Shown here: piece by piece, positions 54,685 to 64,000 of the stretch
Position numbering within the stretch: position 1 is the stretch's first letter
Layout of the letters: each line of letters opens with the position of its first letter
Assembly (NCBI GenBank): GCA_024663395.1
Contig: JANFAH010000002.1
Location: forward strand, 4,030,001-4,094,000
DNA from: Pisolithus tinctorius
Lineage: Eukaryota; Basidiomycota; Agaricomycetes; Boletales; Pisolithaceae
Reading direction: 5' to 3'
DNA length: 64,000 nt
Made by a program: the position numbers and the translations under genes
The notes under the pieces: model-generated
What the model was told of the DNA's origin: nothing
Database searches by the model: none
What the model saw: only the letters and a program-made list of their open reading frames with translations

Positions 54685-56024
54685 TGTGACCTATTACATA
54701 AGCCAATGGACTGGAGAGTTATTGCCACATGATCATTATGTAAAAGGTCACATGATCTATGATTGTACTTTGTCATGTGATGCTGCAGGAGTGGTCACAT
54801 GTCTATTGTCTCACAATCACGTGACCCATTACATAACCAAGTGTTCTGGGGAGAAACTGACATGTGATCATTATGTAATAGGTTGGATGATCTATGATTG
54901 TACCTTGTCATGTGACATTGATTAAGTCACATGCATATTTTCCCATGATCACGTGATAAATTACGTAACAGAACGCTCCAGATGATCGCCATCATGTAAT
55001 CGATTACGTAAACATCACGTGATCTAGGGTCATCTCTGCTTATGTCACTCATCATGTGACCATCTCATCTACTGGTCACATGCTCATCTGTATAGCCACA
55101 GTACAGGTGCAAATTATCAATATTCATGACAGGGCAACCTGCCATGGGAACATTCCAATCTGAATTTTTTTCAAACACCAACAGAGGTTGTCACTCAGGG
55201 GGCATTGTCTATATTGGGAAGTGGTAGTTGCTATGAATTCTGTAACTGCTTTTGTGGTAACTACCACATTGCTTGGTCAAAGTCAGCAGACTCTGGTGGA
55301 GCCAGACCTGCTAAACCCCAACAACTATGACTGCCCACTCTGGATGGACGACTACCATGAGTTCTTACAAGAGCTCACAACTAATTTTGGTCCGCATGAT
55401 GCCATAGCAGATGCCGTCCAACAACTCGAGAACCTCACTATGAAAGATGGTTCTCGAATTACCAAATACGTCGTGGAGTTCAATCGCTGGGCTTCACAGG
55501 TCAAGGACTACGGTGTCGGTGCACTCCGCCACTGCTTCTATAGTGGACTTCCAGACCGCATCAAGGATGAGATCGCTCGCATCAGGAAACCTTCTACCCT
55601 CGCACAACTCTGCAAACTCGCCCAGACCATTGATGTGCACTACTGGGAGCACAAAGCAGAGATCTCGCGCACCACCAAGTCCGCCTCCGACAAGTCGCAG
55701 TCTTCCAACTCCGACAATAAAACTAAATCGTCGTCCTCCTCATCCTCTGCTCCAAAGTCTGACGCCAAGGGCAAGGGCAAACAGAAAGATCTGCCCAAGT
55801 CCAATGCACCCAAGTCTGATATTGCCCACCTTCTGGGCAAGGATGGCAAACTCACCTCTGCTGAATGCCAGCGCAGGATGAAGAATAACCTCTGCCTCTT
55901 CTGTGGCAAGGCTGGCCATTCTGCTAAGGACTGTCCCAAGTCCACCTCTCGCACAGCCAAAGCCCATGCAGCTATGGCTGGAACTCTGCCTACTCCACCT
56001 GTGGAGAAGGCAGAGTCAAAAAAT

Positions 56025-59000
56025 TAGTCCACTCCTCCAGGGAGCTCGCACAGCCTGGAGGAAGCGTTGATCCCAACAGTGTGCAACCAGACATCCGACT
56101 CAACGCATCTGCTCTTTCTAGTCCCAATTCTTTACTTCCATCTGTAACTCTTCTTGACTACTCTGTTGATACTGTTTCTGCGTTGATTGATTCCAGCTCT
56201 TCTCATTGTTTTGTAGACCTGTCTATAATCAAAAAATATGCCATTCCTGTTTGCTCTATCTCTCCACCAATTCCACTCCACTTGTTTGATGGTAGTACAA
56301 ATGCTGTCATTTCCCAAGAAGTAGATCTTTCCCTCTGCTTCCCTTCCAGCGATGTCAATTCCATTTCATTTTATGTTACTCTGTTGGATTCTTCATGTTC
56401 GCTGGTGTTAGGACACAACTGGCTCACCCGCTTCAATCCATCGATTGACTGGGTACTGGGCAGTATATCATTCAAACCATCGCTACAGGGAATGCCGACA
56501 CCCCAGGCGCCTTTGTCATCTTCTGCTGCGACCTCCACTCCAGATCCAACACCCTCCGCTCCGTTTGCAGCTCCGACTGCACCTCTGACAGACTCGCCAC
56601 GCTCCACTCTGCTCATCTCACTCATCAATGCTGCTGCATATGTCAGAGCCTGTGCTCTCCCTGGCTCTAGACAGTTCCACTTGCAGCTCTCTGCTGATGA
56701 CGTGAAGCTTCGTGCATCCTCTGCTTCTTCTCCGCCTCCTGACCTCTCTTCGGTTCCTCCTGAGTATCACAAGTTTGCCAACGTCTTTAGTAAAGACAAG
56801 GCCATGGAACTTCCGCCACACCACTCATTCGATCTCAAGATTGACCTCAAGGAAGGAGCCTCTCCACCCATTGGTACAATCTACTCTCTTTCTCCACCAG
56901 AGCTTGAAGCTCTCCGCACCTTCATTGATGAGCATCTTGGCTATGGTTTCATCAAACAGTCCACCTCCACTCACAGTGCCCCTGTCCTCTTTGTAAAGAA
57001 GAAGGACGGTTCACTCCACCTCTGCATAGACTATCGAGGACTCAACAAAATCATGAACAAAGATCGCTATCCACTGCCGATCATCTCCAACCTACTTGAC
57101 TCTCCAAGCCACGCTAAAGTCTACACAAAGATCGATCTCCACCATGCCTATCATCTAGTCTGCATAGCAGATGGGGATGAATGGAAAACGGCTTTCTGCA
57201 CTTGTTATGGTTCTTACAAGTGGCGGGTAATGCCATTTGGTCTGACTAATGTGCCTGTGGCCTTCCAGCGGTTTGTTAATAGCATCTTTGCGGACATGCT
57301 CGATGTCTGTGTTGTGGTATACCTCGATGACATCTTAATTTATTCGCAGAACATGGAGTCGCACTGCAAACACGTAAAAGAGGTACTCCACCACCTTTGA
57401 AAGCATGGCCTTTATGCCAAGCCGGAGAAGTGTGAGTTTCACTCTGACTCCATCGAGTACCTCAGTTATGTTCTTTCTCCCTCTGGTCTCACCATGTCTG
57501 CTGAGAAGGTTCAGGCAGTCTGCGACTGGCCTGAGCTGTGGAAGGTGCGAGACATCCAGTCTTTCCTCGGTTTCACAAATTTCTACAGACAATTCATTAA
57601 TAACTACTCTGACATCATCATTCCACTCACTCACCTCACGTGAAAGGGTGCTCCCTGGAACTTTTCTGAGGAGTGCTGCTCCGCTTTCCTCTTCCTGAAG
57701 GATGCCTTCAGCTCTGCTCCTGTCCTCACTCACTGGGTTCCTGACACTCCGCTTACAGTGGAAACTGACACCTCCAACTATGCCATTGCTGGCATTTTGT
57801 TGATCACCTGCTCCAACGGTGAACTCTGCCTAGTCGCTTTCTACTCTCGCACTATGACCGTGCCAGAACTCAACTATGATACCCACAAGCTGTTGGCTAT
57901 CTTCAAGGCTTTCCACCACTGGCAGCATTACCTAGAAGGTTCCGCCTTACCTGTTGACATGGTGATGGACCACAAAAACCTTGAGTATTTTTCCACCTCT
58001 AAGGTTCTCACTCATCAACAGGCCCGCTGGTTGGAGTACCTTTCCCAGTTCAATCTTTCCATCCACTTCTGACCTGGCTGCTTAGGAGCCAAACCCAACG
58101 CACTTACACAATGTTGGGATGTCTACCCAAAAGGGGGGGATAGGGACTACGTGCAGGTAAATCCTCACAACCTCCGCCCTATGTTTACACAGGAGCAACT
58201 TGCATTGTCCCTCCGTACCACCACCCTCATGGCACCTGTACTCTGTGCCACCATGGTCTTCGATGTTGAGTGCTTGCACTCTGACATCATCTCCGCCCTA
58301 CCCTCCGACCCCATCTCTGCCAGCCATCTTCCAACTCTGACTAAGCCTCAGTGGTCCCTGGACTCTGATGGTCTACTCCACCTTGACGGTCGCATCTTTG
58401 TCCCTGACATTGATGACCTCCACCTTCGAGTGCTTCGGTTCAAGCATGACCATCCTCTAGCAGGCCATTTCAGGCAAAACCACACCTAGAACTCGTCCGC
58501 AGGGACTATGTGTGGCCTAACCTCTGCTCCGATGTAAAAGAATACGTCAGGTCCTGCACCGCCTGTGGATGCAGCAAAACTCTGCGCCACCACCCTTATG
58601 GTCTACTGAAGCAACTTCCCATCCCAGAGAGACCTTGGAACTCCATCTCCATGGACTTCATCAAACACCTCCCAAACTCCGATGGCTGCTCTGCCATACT
58701 CATGGTAGTGGACCATCTCTCAAAGCAAGCGGTGTTCATCCCCACTCATGACTCTGTCACCTCCACTGAACTCGCTAAGCTCTTCCTAACCCATGTCTTC
58801 TCCAAGCACGGAGTTCCAGCTAACATCACCTCTGACAGAGGTCCTGAGTTCGTCTCACACTTCTTCCACTCTCTAGGAAAGGCCCTTGATATGTGTCTTC
58901 ACTTCACTTTGGGTTACCACCCAGAAGGCAATGGCCAGACCAAGCGAATGAACCAGACCCTCGAACAGTACCTCTGTGTCTACTGCAACTACCAACAAGA

Positions 59001-59736
59001 CAACTGGGCTGAGCTGTTACCTCTAGCAGAGTTCACTTTCAACAATGCACCAAGTGCGACTACTGGAGTTTCTCCCTTCTTCGCTAACAAGGGATACCAT
59101 CCAAACTTGTCTGTGGTCCCTGACCAAGACTTCACCTCTCTGAGGGCTCACGACTATGTCATTGAGCTCTCCACCCTTCATGACTTCCTCTGCTCTGAAA
59201 TGTCCACCACTCAACAGCGCTACCAGGGTCCAGCAGATGCTAAACACATACCTCTGCCTGAGTTTAAGGTCAGAGAACAGGCCTACATCAAAGCCAAGTA
59301 CTTCCACTCCACTCATCCTTCGGAAAAACTCTCCAAAAAGTACTTAGGTCCGTTCACCATCCTGGCCAGGCCAGGTATGCATTCTGTCACCCTTAAGCTC
59401 CCTGACTCTATGTGCTCAGTACATTTGGTCTTCCATGTCTCACAACTGGAAGCCACAGCAACTAACCCTTTCCCAAACTGGCAACAACCTCCGCCTCCAC
59501 CAGTGGATGTCGATGGTGACCTTGAGTACAAAGTATCAGAGATACTCGACTCTAAGGTGGACCGCCATCGCTGCCACTGTCAACTCTTGTATCTAGTCCA
59601 CTGGGCTGGTTACAAGAACACCGACGAAGAAACCTCTTGGTTGCTTGCAACTGAGCTAGATCACACTTCTGACATAGTATCCACTTTCCATGAACGCTAT
59701 CCACACAAACCTGGCCTGTACCAACCTCTGCCATAA
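56025..59736 (+). pseudogene. Pol of G2
   Basis: Protease reads A-L-I-D-S-S-S-S-H near 56190: the usual D-S-G is D-S-S, a loss of the conserved glycine. RT is complete in sequence: F-V-K-K-K-D-G-S-L, R-V-M-P-F-G-L-T, V-V-Y-L-D-D-I-L-I-Y near 57315. TGA stops fall at 57398, 57642 and 58070, and a one-base loss near 58487 breaks the frame in the integrase zinc region. Integrase has C-T-A-C-G-C, S-M-D-F, T-S-D-R-G-P-E-F, Y-H-P-E-G. The chromodomain (L-E-Y-K-V-S-E-I-L, Y-L-V-H-W-A-G-Y-K) ends at TAA 59734. It is closely related to G1 pol throughout. Confidence 0.9.
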
Positions 59737-59928
59737 TACTCCACCTACATAAACTTCCTCTGCAGGCCAACTCTGCCTCTTACCGAACTACCTTAAGTAC
59801 TTTAGAATTTTCTCCGCTTATCCATTTCACTTCTCAGAGTCACAAACAAAATCACAAGTCTATCTCGTAGTAATACAAAATATACAAACTAAAGACAAAA
59901 AGAAAAAGAAAAAGAAAAGAAAACTACT

Positions 59929-61176
59929 CTACTCTTCCATTGCTTGTCCTCCACCACCCTCCTGTTCTTCTCTGCCTTCCTTCTCTCCTCTGACTTCTTC
60001 CTCTTCCTCATTATCCCCCTCTGCACCTTCATCCGCTTCCTTGTTCTTGTCCTCCTCCACCTCCGACTGAGGCCTCTTCCATCCTCTGCCTGTGTGCTCG
60101 ACCTCAGCCATCCTGGCCTCTCGCACATCCTCCCTCCTCCTCATCTCTGCCCATTCTGCCCACTCACAGTACAGCCCCCACTCGTTGGCTGTCCACTCTG
60201 CGGCCTCCGCCATCCACTCCGCTGCCCTTGCCATCCTTTCGAAGGCCGTCACAGCCTTCTCATGCGCTGCCACATACCTCTCCGCAGCCTGCAGCTGCTG
60301 CTCCCGCTCCCACTCTGTCCACCAGGAGGAGACCCCCACTCCTGAGGGTCCCTCATGCGGTGTTGCTAGCTCCTCCTTGTCTTCTCTGCCTATCTCCTGC
60401 TCGTCATCTGCTTCCTCTGTCTCTGTCGCTTTCTCCTTCCCCTTCCCTTGCATCCTCTTCTTCTTCTCTCCTCAGGAGCTCCCCATCCCTGCTCTCTTCC
60501 GCGAGGGCCCCACCACTGCCTCTTCCCACATCCAACTGCACATCTTTTTCTTGTTATGACAGGGCACACAGGCCCTGGTCTTACCTTGCCCCAGCTTGCA
60601 CTGCCCCACCATCAGACTCGCTATACAGCGAGTGCAGGGGGCTCTCTTGGTTGTGGTGACCACCACAGAGGCCCCAGGGACCTTCTGGGCGGTGTTGACA
60701 TCATACACCACGCTGGTTAACCTGAAATAGAGTAAGGTCAAAAAAAAAAAAAAAAATAGGTCAGCTCTGCCTGACTTGCAGTAATCTGCTACTCACCTCT
60801 GCATGGCCTCATCCCTCCTGGCCTGGGCTCTCTGCCTCTGCCTCTCTGCCTCTTCCTCTGCCACCCTCTTCTTTTGAGCCTCCTCTTCCTCCATTGCCCT
60901 TCTCCTCTGAGCCTCCTCTTCCGCTCTCTTCTCCCGCTCCGCCTCCAACTGCTCCTCCTCCGCCTTCTGCCTCTTGGCCTCCTTGCACTTGGCCTTGTGC
61001 TCTCTCTCTCTCTGCTCAGCCTCCTCTTGTCAGCATGCCTTCTCCACGGACTTCTCTCACTCGGTGTTGGTGGAGTTGTCAGTGAGGATGACCAGCTCTT
61101 CATCCACGACTTGGGAGTAGTCGTGGACATGGCCAGGGATTGGCTGGGGGGTGTTGCTCTGGCACTGGGAAGGCAT
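59929..61176 (-). pseudogene. Antisense intron-containing gene in G2 (zinc-cluster-like)
   Basis: Same gene and position as in G1. Exon 1 starts at 61176 (M-P-S-Q-C-Q-S-N-T-P-Q-P-I-P-G-H-V), has two stops and a shift in the coiled coil, and ends A-R-R-D-E-A-M-Q-R. The intron spans 60796-60722. Exon 2 reads L-T-S-V-V-Y-D-V-N, then C-T-R-C, C, A-C-V-P-C-H-N-K-K-K-M-C-S-W. A TGA near 60472 (CGA in G1) separates the last part, which is open for 174 codons (60453-59929): K-G-K-E-K-A-T-E, W-W-T-E-W-E-R-E-Q-Q-L-Q, four W-containing helices and an acidic tail. The intact splice sites in both copies argue that the gene is expressed from the antisense strand when whole. Confidence 0.65.
60722..60796 (-). 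other. Predicted spliceosomal intron of the antisense gene (G2)
   Basis: 75 nt, GTGAGT donor and CTATTTCAG acceptor with the same T-run as in G1. The T-run length differs between copies, while both splice signals are identical. Confidence 0.65.
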
Positions 61177-61356
61177 GATGATGGGGGGAAGGGACGAAGG
61201 TTCAGTACCCTAACACGTGTTTTTAAGCAGTACTTCGAACTCCAATGGAGCTCCACTGCAGCTAAAGCCATCATCCTCGAGGCATCAAAATAATTTCAAA
61301 TGATCAACTTGTGTTGATCTTGTCCTGTACATGCAGCCTTCAGGGGTTCAGGCCCT

Positions 61357-62083
61357 AAGGGGGGGGCACTGTCATAACCATGTGTTTGTCATAGATCTTT
61401 GCTCACTCCACAACCTTTTCTACCGGTCATCCACTCACTCTGCACCAACTCTGTCCAACTTCTGTTGGTTGCGAACCATCTCTGCTCTGACTGCTGTCAG
61501 ACTTGTGTTGCTCTCCTACCGGACTGAGTGGTCCGTTCTCTGAGGGGTCATGTGACTACCTTTGCAGTCAGGTACTCTGCAGCACACTCACTGCATGGTC
61601 CAGCACCTGGACTATTTCCTTTTCTGGATGTTCTGTGTTACCTGTTCATATGTCCTCCATCTACCCTTCATTCGTCATCCAGGAAATTTTACTTGAAAAT
61701 TTATGAGTCTCCGTATGTCAGTTCCAATTCCGATTACTGTACCTCCATAGCAGTATAAAAACATGTACTGTACTCCGCTGTTCTTCAGTATGAATATCAA
61801 CTTAGTTCCTACTCCCTCTGATTCTGTCTTCTGCCTGTTGGAGTTATCTCTGACTCTCCATCTGTACTCTCCCTCTGAAATATGAGGGCTGAGATCGTGC
61901 AAAGGGGTAGCACACAAACTAAACCCAATGCCCTCACTCCACTCTGCCTTTGTCTCAGCGGTCTTCATTCCTGCCAACACTCCACTAGTCGGAGTTCTGT
62001 TCTTCTGTGTCAGACTTGCTTCCGAACCCTTCTCTAGACCTTGTTAAGCATCAGAGTTGGTCGGAGTAGGCCCAGACTTGACA
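61357..62083 (+). mobile_element. Polypurine tract and 3' LTR of G2
   Basis: aaggggggggcac precedes the 714-bp LTR 61370-62083 (TGTCATAACC to CCCAGACTTGACA). TATAAAA lies near 61754 and R (agtatgaatat) near 61788, which differs from the 5' LTR R by a transition. Confidence 0.9.
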
Positions 62084-62611
62084 CTCACCCAGCAACACTA
62101 CCAAGGACCAGCAGATGCTAAGTGCATGGCAGCCCCAGACTTCAAGGTGGGCAATAATGTCTATGTAAAAGCCAAGTATTTCCAGTTGACCTGGCCCTCC
62201 AAGAAGTTGAGTGAGAAGAACCTTGGGCCATACCCCACAATAGCCCAGGCCAGTTCTCACTCATTCACCCTATGCTTACCAGACTCTATGCATGCTGTAC
62301 ACCCAGTCTTCCACATATCCATATCCCAACTTGAACTGGCCATCCCAAATACCATACCCAACTGGACTCAACCTCCACCCCCACCAGTAGATGTCAATGG
62401 CAACTTAGAATTCAAGGTAGCAGAAATACTCAATTCAAAGGTCAACTGGCACAGGAAGTGTTGGTTGCAGTAACTGGTCCAGTGGACCAGTTATGAGGGA
62501 ACTGATGAAGAGACCACCTGGGTACTAGCAACAGAGCTGGACAATGCCTCAGAACTCATCAAAGAGTATTATGACCAGTACCCAGACAAACCTGGTCCTT
62601 TCAAGAAATAG

Positions 62612-62934
62612 TCAAGAACCAGTCCCAAGCTTTTCTCTTTATCTGTTTCACCTATCTCATAGTTACTATGTCTTGTCTCCCTTACTTTTCCTTTATTTGT
62701 TTTTCTTTCCTTCACACCTTAGAACCAGAACTGGGCATTGACATTCACAACCATACACATACAAGAAAAAATGGTACACTCTGCACACATGACTTCAGGC
62801 ATGGGACCCAGCAGAACTGGCACTGGTCTGGTCACCTGACTCAGACTGGGACTAGCTTTCCTCTTCTTCCTCCCTCAGCTCTGCCAGCTCTTCATCGAGC
62901 CCCTTGGCATCCAGTCCTCCTTGTTGGTGGTGTC
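62612..62934 (+). other. Spacer after G3 pol, no gene seen
   Basis: 320 bp between the pol stop and the end of the antisense frame. T-rich near 62680-62720. On the minus strand it would be the 3' untranslated part of the antisense frame. Confidence 0.4.
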
Positions 62935-63128
62935 TCAGTCTGAAGGCACATCCAGCACCAAGAATTCAAAGTGCTCTTTGACATAGGTTTCATAGGACCA
63001 GGCAAACCAGTAAAAGTTCCTTGAGACCTCTTTTTGGGCCACAGTTAGGCCAACCACAATGTCAGCCATGTGCTCAACCACCTTGATCAGGCACTCCATC
63101 TGATCCCTGGTGATAGAACTGGCCCTGG
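62935..63128 (-). pseudogene. C-terminal part of an antisense ORF in G3
   Basis: Opposite strand to G3 pol, in the same place as the antisense genes of G1 and G2. It is open from the X insertion at 63129 to the stop at 62935: S-S-I-T-R-D-Q-M-E-C-L, a hydrophobic heptad helix (V-V-E-H-M-A-D-I-V-V-G-L), then N-F-Y-W-F-A-W-S-Y-E and an acidic end L-V-L-D-V-P-S-D. The helix followed by W-x-x-W resembles the W-rich helix region of the G1/G2 protein (R-M-A-R-A-A-E-W-M-A-E, then Y-C-E-W-A-E-W). The N-terminal part with any Cys cluster is beyond the X element and the window. Confidence 0.45.
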
Positions 63129-64000
63129 TGTGAGTCAAAGTGTGGAAAGGCAGTATAAACCAACCAAAACCAACACCAAAGACAAATAACAAGCAAGTGG
63201 TGGTGTACCTCCATGGAACCTGGAGGGCAGAAGAAATCTAGTGTGGGGGAATTTCAATGGCAGGTGCTCCTAGTGCAAGTCGACAACAAGTTACACAAGA
63301 GCAGATGAATGAGTGATGACTGAATGGGGGATGCTGAACAGAGTGAAGGTGTTCAGCCAAAAGGACTTGGGAGTAATGGACTTCAATAATACATGTTCCT
63401 GGCACAAGTTGATGACGAGTTACACAGGAGTGGATGGATGACTAAGCAAAAGTGCTGACTAAGAGTGGATAAGACTGCAGATGGTGGATGGTGGTAGATA
63501 GACCCTTCTGAAGGAGCCTCAACTACCAAGTATATGAGTGATGACAGAGAGACTCCTTTGTTGAGCCTCAACTGTCGACAATGAGTTATACACTGAAATG
63601 AGAGCTGAACTGACTGACTGGATTGCTTGTTGGTAGCTAAGTACATGGGGTTTATATACTGTGGGGGGAGCATGTGACAAACAAGGCACAAATGCTTGGT
63701 AAGTAACAAGTAAGGACTGTAAGGACTGAGTAATCCTGATGAGTAAGTGAGAAATGGAAAGTAAGCAAGCATAGAAGAACTGGTAAGTATTGCAAATAAA
63801 TGAGTCAAGGATAGTCAAAATATCACAGTATGAGTCAAATAGAGTCAGAAACTGAGTAAGCACACTGATATCACATTAGGGGGTGGTGATGCAAGTCAGA
63901 TCTTGGTGGAGACATCACTGAACCAACAGATTGGATGACAGATGGATGGTGTTTCCAGATGGGGAAGTATTAATTCCAGAAAAGGATGGCATGAGTCAGG
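63129..64000 (-). mobile_element. X element copy 3, cut by the window end
   Basis: Starts TGTGAGTCAAAGTGTGG like X1 and X2 and includes the TATA region (tatactgtgggg, minus-strand TATATAAAC near 63652). The part with the open frame lies outside the window. It interrupts the G3 antisense ORF. Confidence 0.8.

Larger units (their letters stand above)
53108..55298 (+). mobile_element. Non-autonomous long-TIR DNA element (2.19 kb)
   Basis: Inverted repeats of about 615 bp (53108-53722 and 54685-55299) surround a 962-bp core without coding sequence. Flanks are aagccag (53101-53107) and gagccag (55299-55305), a 7-9 bp duplication with one difference, as for Mutator-like or hAT-like elements. Arm ends read CAGCCGTATCAG and, inverted, CACCAGAGTCTG; the last 24 bases match only partly. 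No transposase is encoded. Mutator-like fits the long TIRs best. Confidence 0.75.
52543..56027 (+). pseudogene. Gag of G2, split by a long-TIR element
   Basis: Segments 52543-53107 and 55299-56027. Codon 4 is TGA, as in G1. Segment 1 ends in Y-L-K-G-M-A-L-A-W-F-K-P. Segment 2 resumes E-P-D-L-L-N-P-N-N-Y-D and runs open to the CCHC knuckle ([14 protein letters not shown] near 55895) and the stop at 56025. The slippery A AAA AAT is at 56018-56024. An eight-residue repeat insertion (P-K-S-N-A-P-K-S) distinguishes it from G0. Confidence 0.9.
51768..62083 (+). mobile_element. Full-length Ty3/gypsy chromovirus G2 (TSD CTCAC)
   Basis: Two 714-bp family A LTRs (51768-52481, 61370-62083) with CTCAC at 51763-51767 and 62084-62088. 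The interior has primer site, gag, pol, antisense gene and purine tract (near 61357). A 2.2-kb long-TIR element sits in gag; without it G2 is about 8.1 kb, the same as G1. It is inserted in the integrase of G3. Confidence 0.95.
46794..62611 (+). pseudogene. Pol of G3, broken into four pieces by insertions
   Basis: Pieces are 46794-47063, 48009-50583, 51406-51767 and 62089-62611. Protease L-V-D-S-G-S-T-H near 46960 is split by a solo LTR. RT has K-K-K-D-G-S-L and an intact V-Y-L-D-D-I-L-I-Y near 49050. A small deletion near 48858 breaks the frame before H-V-Y-H-L-V. RNase H (K-T-D-A-S-N-Y-A-I-A) follows, with TGA at 49846. Integrase T-S-D-W-G-S-E is split by a family B solo LTR and resumes F-V-S-H-F-F. 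The end is split by the whole G2 element, resuming Q-Q-H-Y-Q-G-P-A-D-A. The chromodomain (L-E-F-K-V-A-E-I-L, V-Q-W, E-E-T-T-W) closes at TAG 62611. Confidence 0.9.

Overview
This window looks like a transposon graveyard from a filamentous basidiomycete, most likely Agaricomycotina. The evidence is the Gag and chromodomain Pol types, the short GT-AG introns, and a fragment that resembles a fungal ARPC1 gene with a 61-nt intron. I see no intact host gene, rRNA, tRNA, CRISPR array or bacterial feature. Nearly all of the 64 kb is nested Ty3/gypsy elements, with one Ty1/copia remnant, one LINE remnant, one Tc1-type transposon (present twice in a palindrome), one long-TIR non-autonomous DNA element, minisatellites and a few unrecognised open frames. 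Layout: 1-603 is a K02A2.6-like gypsy pol scrap. 604-6697 is a LARD-like LTR element with a 5-kb non-coding, CCGG-rich interior. 6698-9856 is a truncated minus-strand gypsy (G0) with an open gag frame. 9861-10975 is the tail of another chromovirus plus its 3' LTR (family B). 10976-13295 holds minisatellites and an unknown ORF split by a solo LTR. 13296-15541 is a minus-strand LINE split by a solo LTR. 15782-25657 is a near-perfect palindrome (two 3,888-bp arms, 2,100-bp loop) whose outer ends are Tc1 termini and whose loop carries an ARPC1-like pseudogene. 25660-37932 is a full-length gypsy, G1 (TSD GTACT), itself hit by two 1.86-kb X elements and one solo LTR. 37938-42826 is a minus-strand K02A2.6-like element. 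42827-44048 holds nested LTRs. From 44049 to 63128 runs gypsy G3, interrupted by three solo LTRs and by the complete 10.3-kb gypsy G2 (51768-62083, TSD CTCAC), which in turn contains a 2.2-kb long-TIR element. A third X copy runs off the end. How the genes work together: the chromoviruses encode Gag, then protease, reverse transcriptase, RNase H, integrase and chromodomain in a -1 frame entered at an A-rich slippery site. Reverse transcription appears to be self-primed as in Tf1, because the bases after each 5' LTR are complementary to the predicted transcript start in the LTR, and the pairing covaries between families. Three gypsy lineages also carry an open frame on the opposite strand between pol and the 3' LTR. 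In two of them a predicted intron lies next to a cysteine-rich, zinc-cluster-like exon; this conserved antisense gene is the best candidate here for an undescribed system. Stops in most copies come from CGA codons turned into TGA, and sister copies show CAA at the same codons, which points to CpG deamination on both strands.
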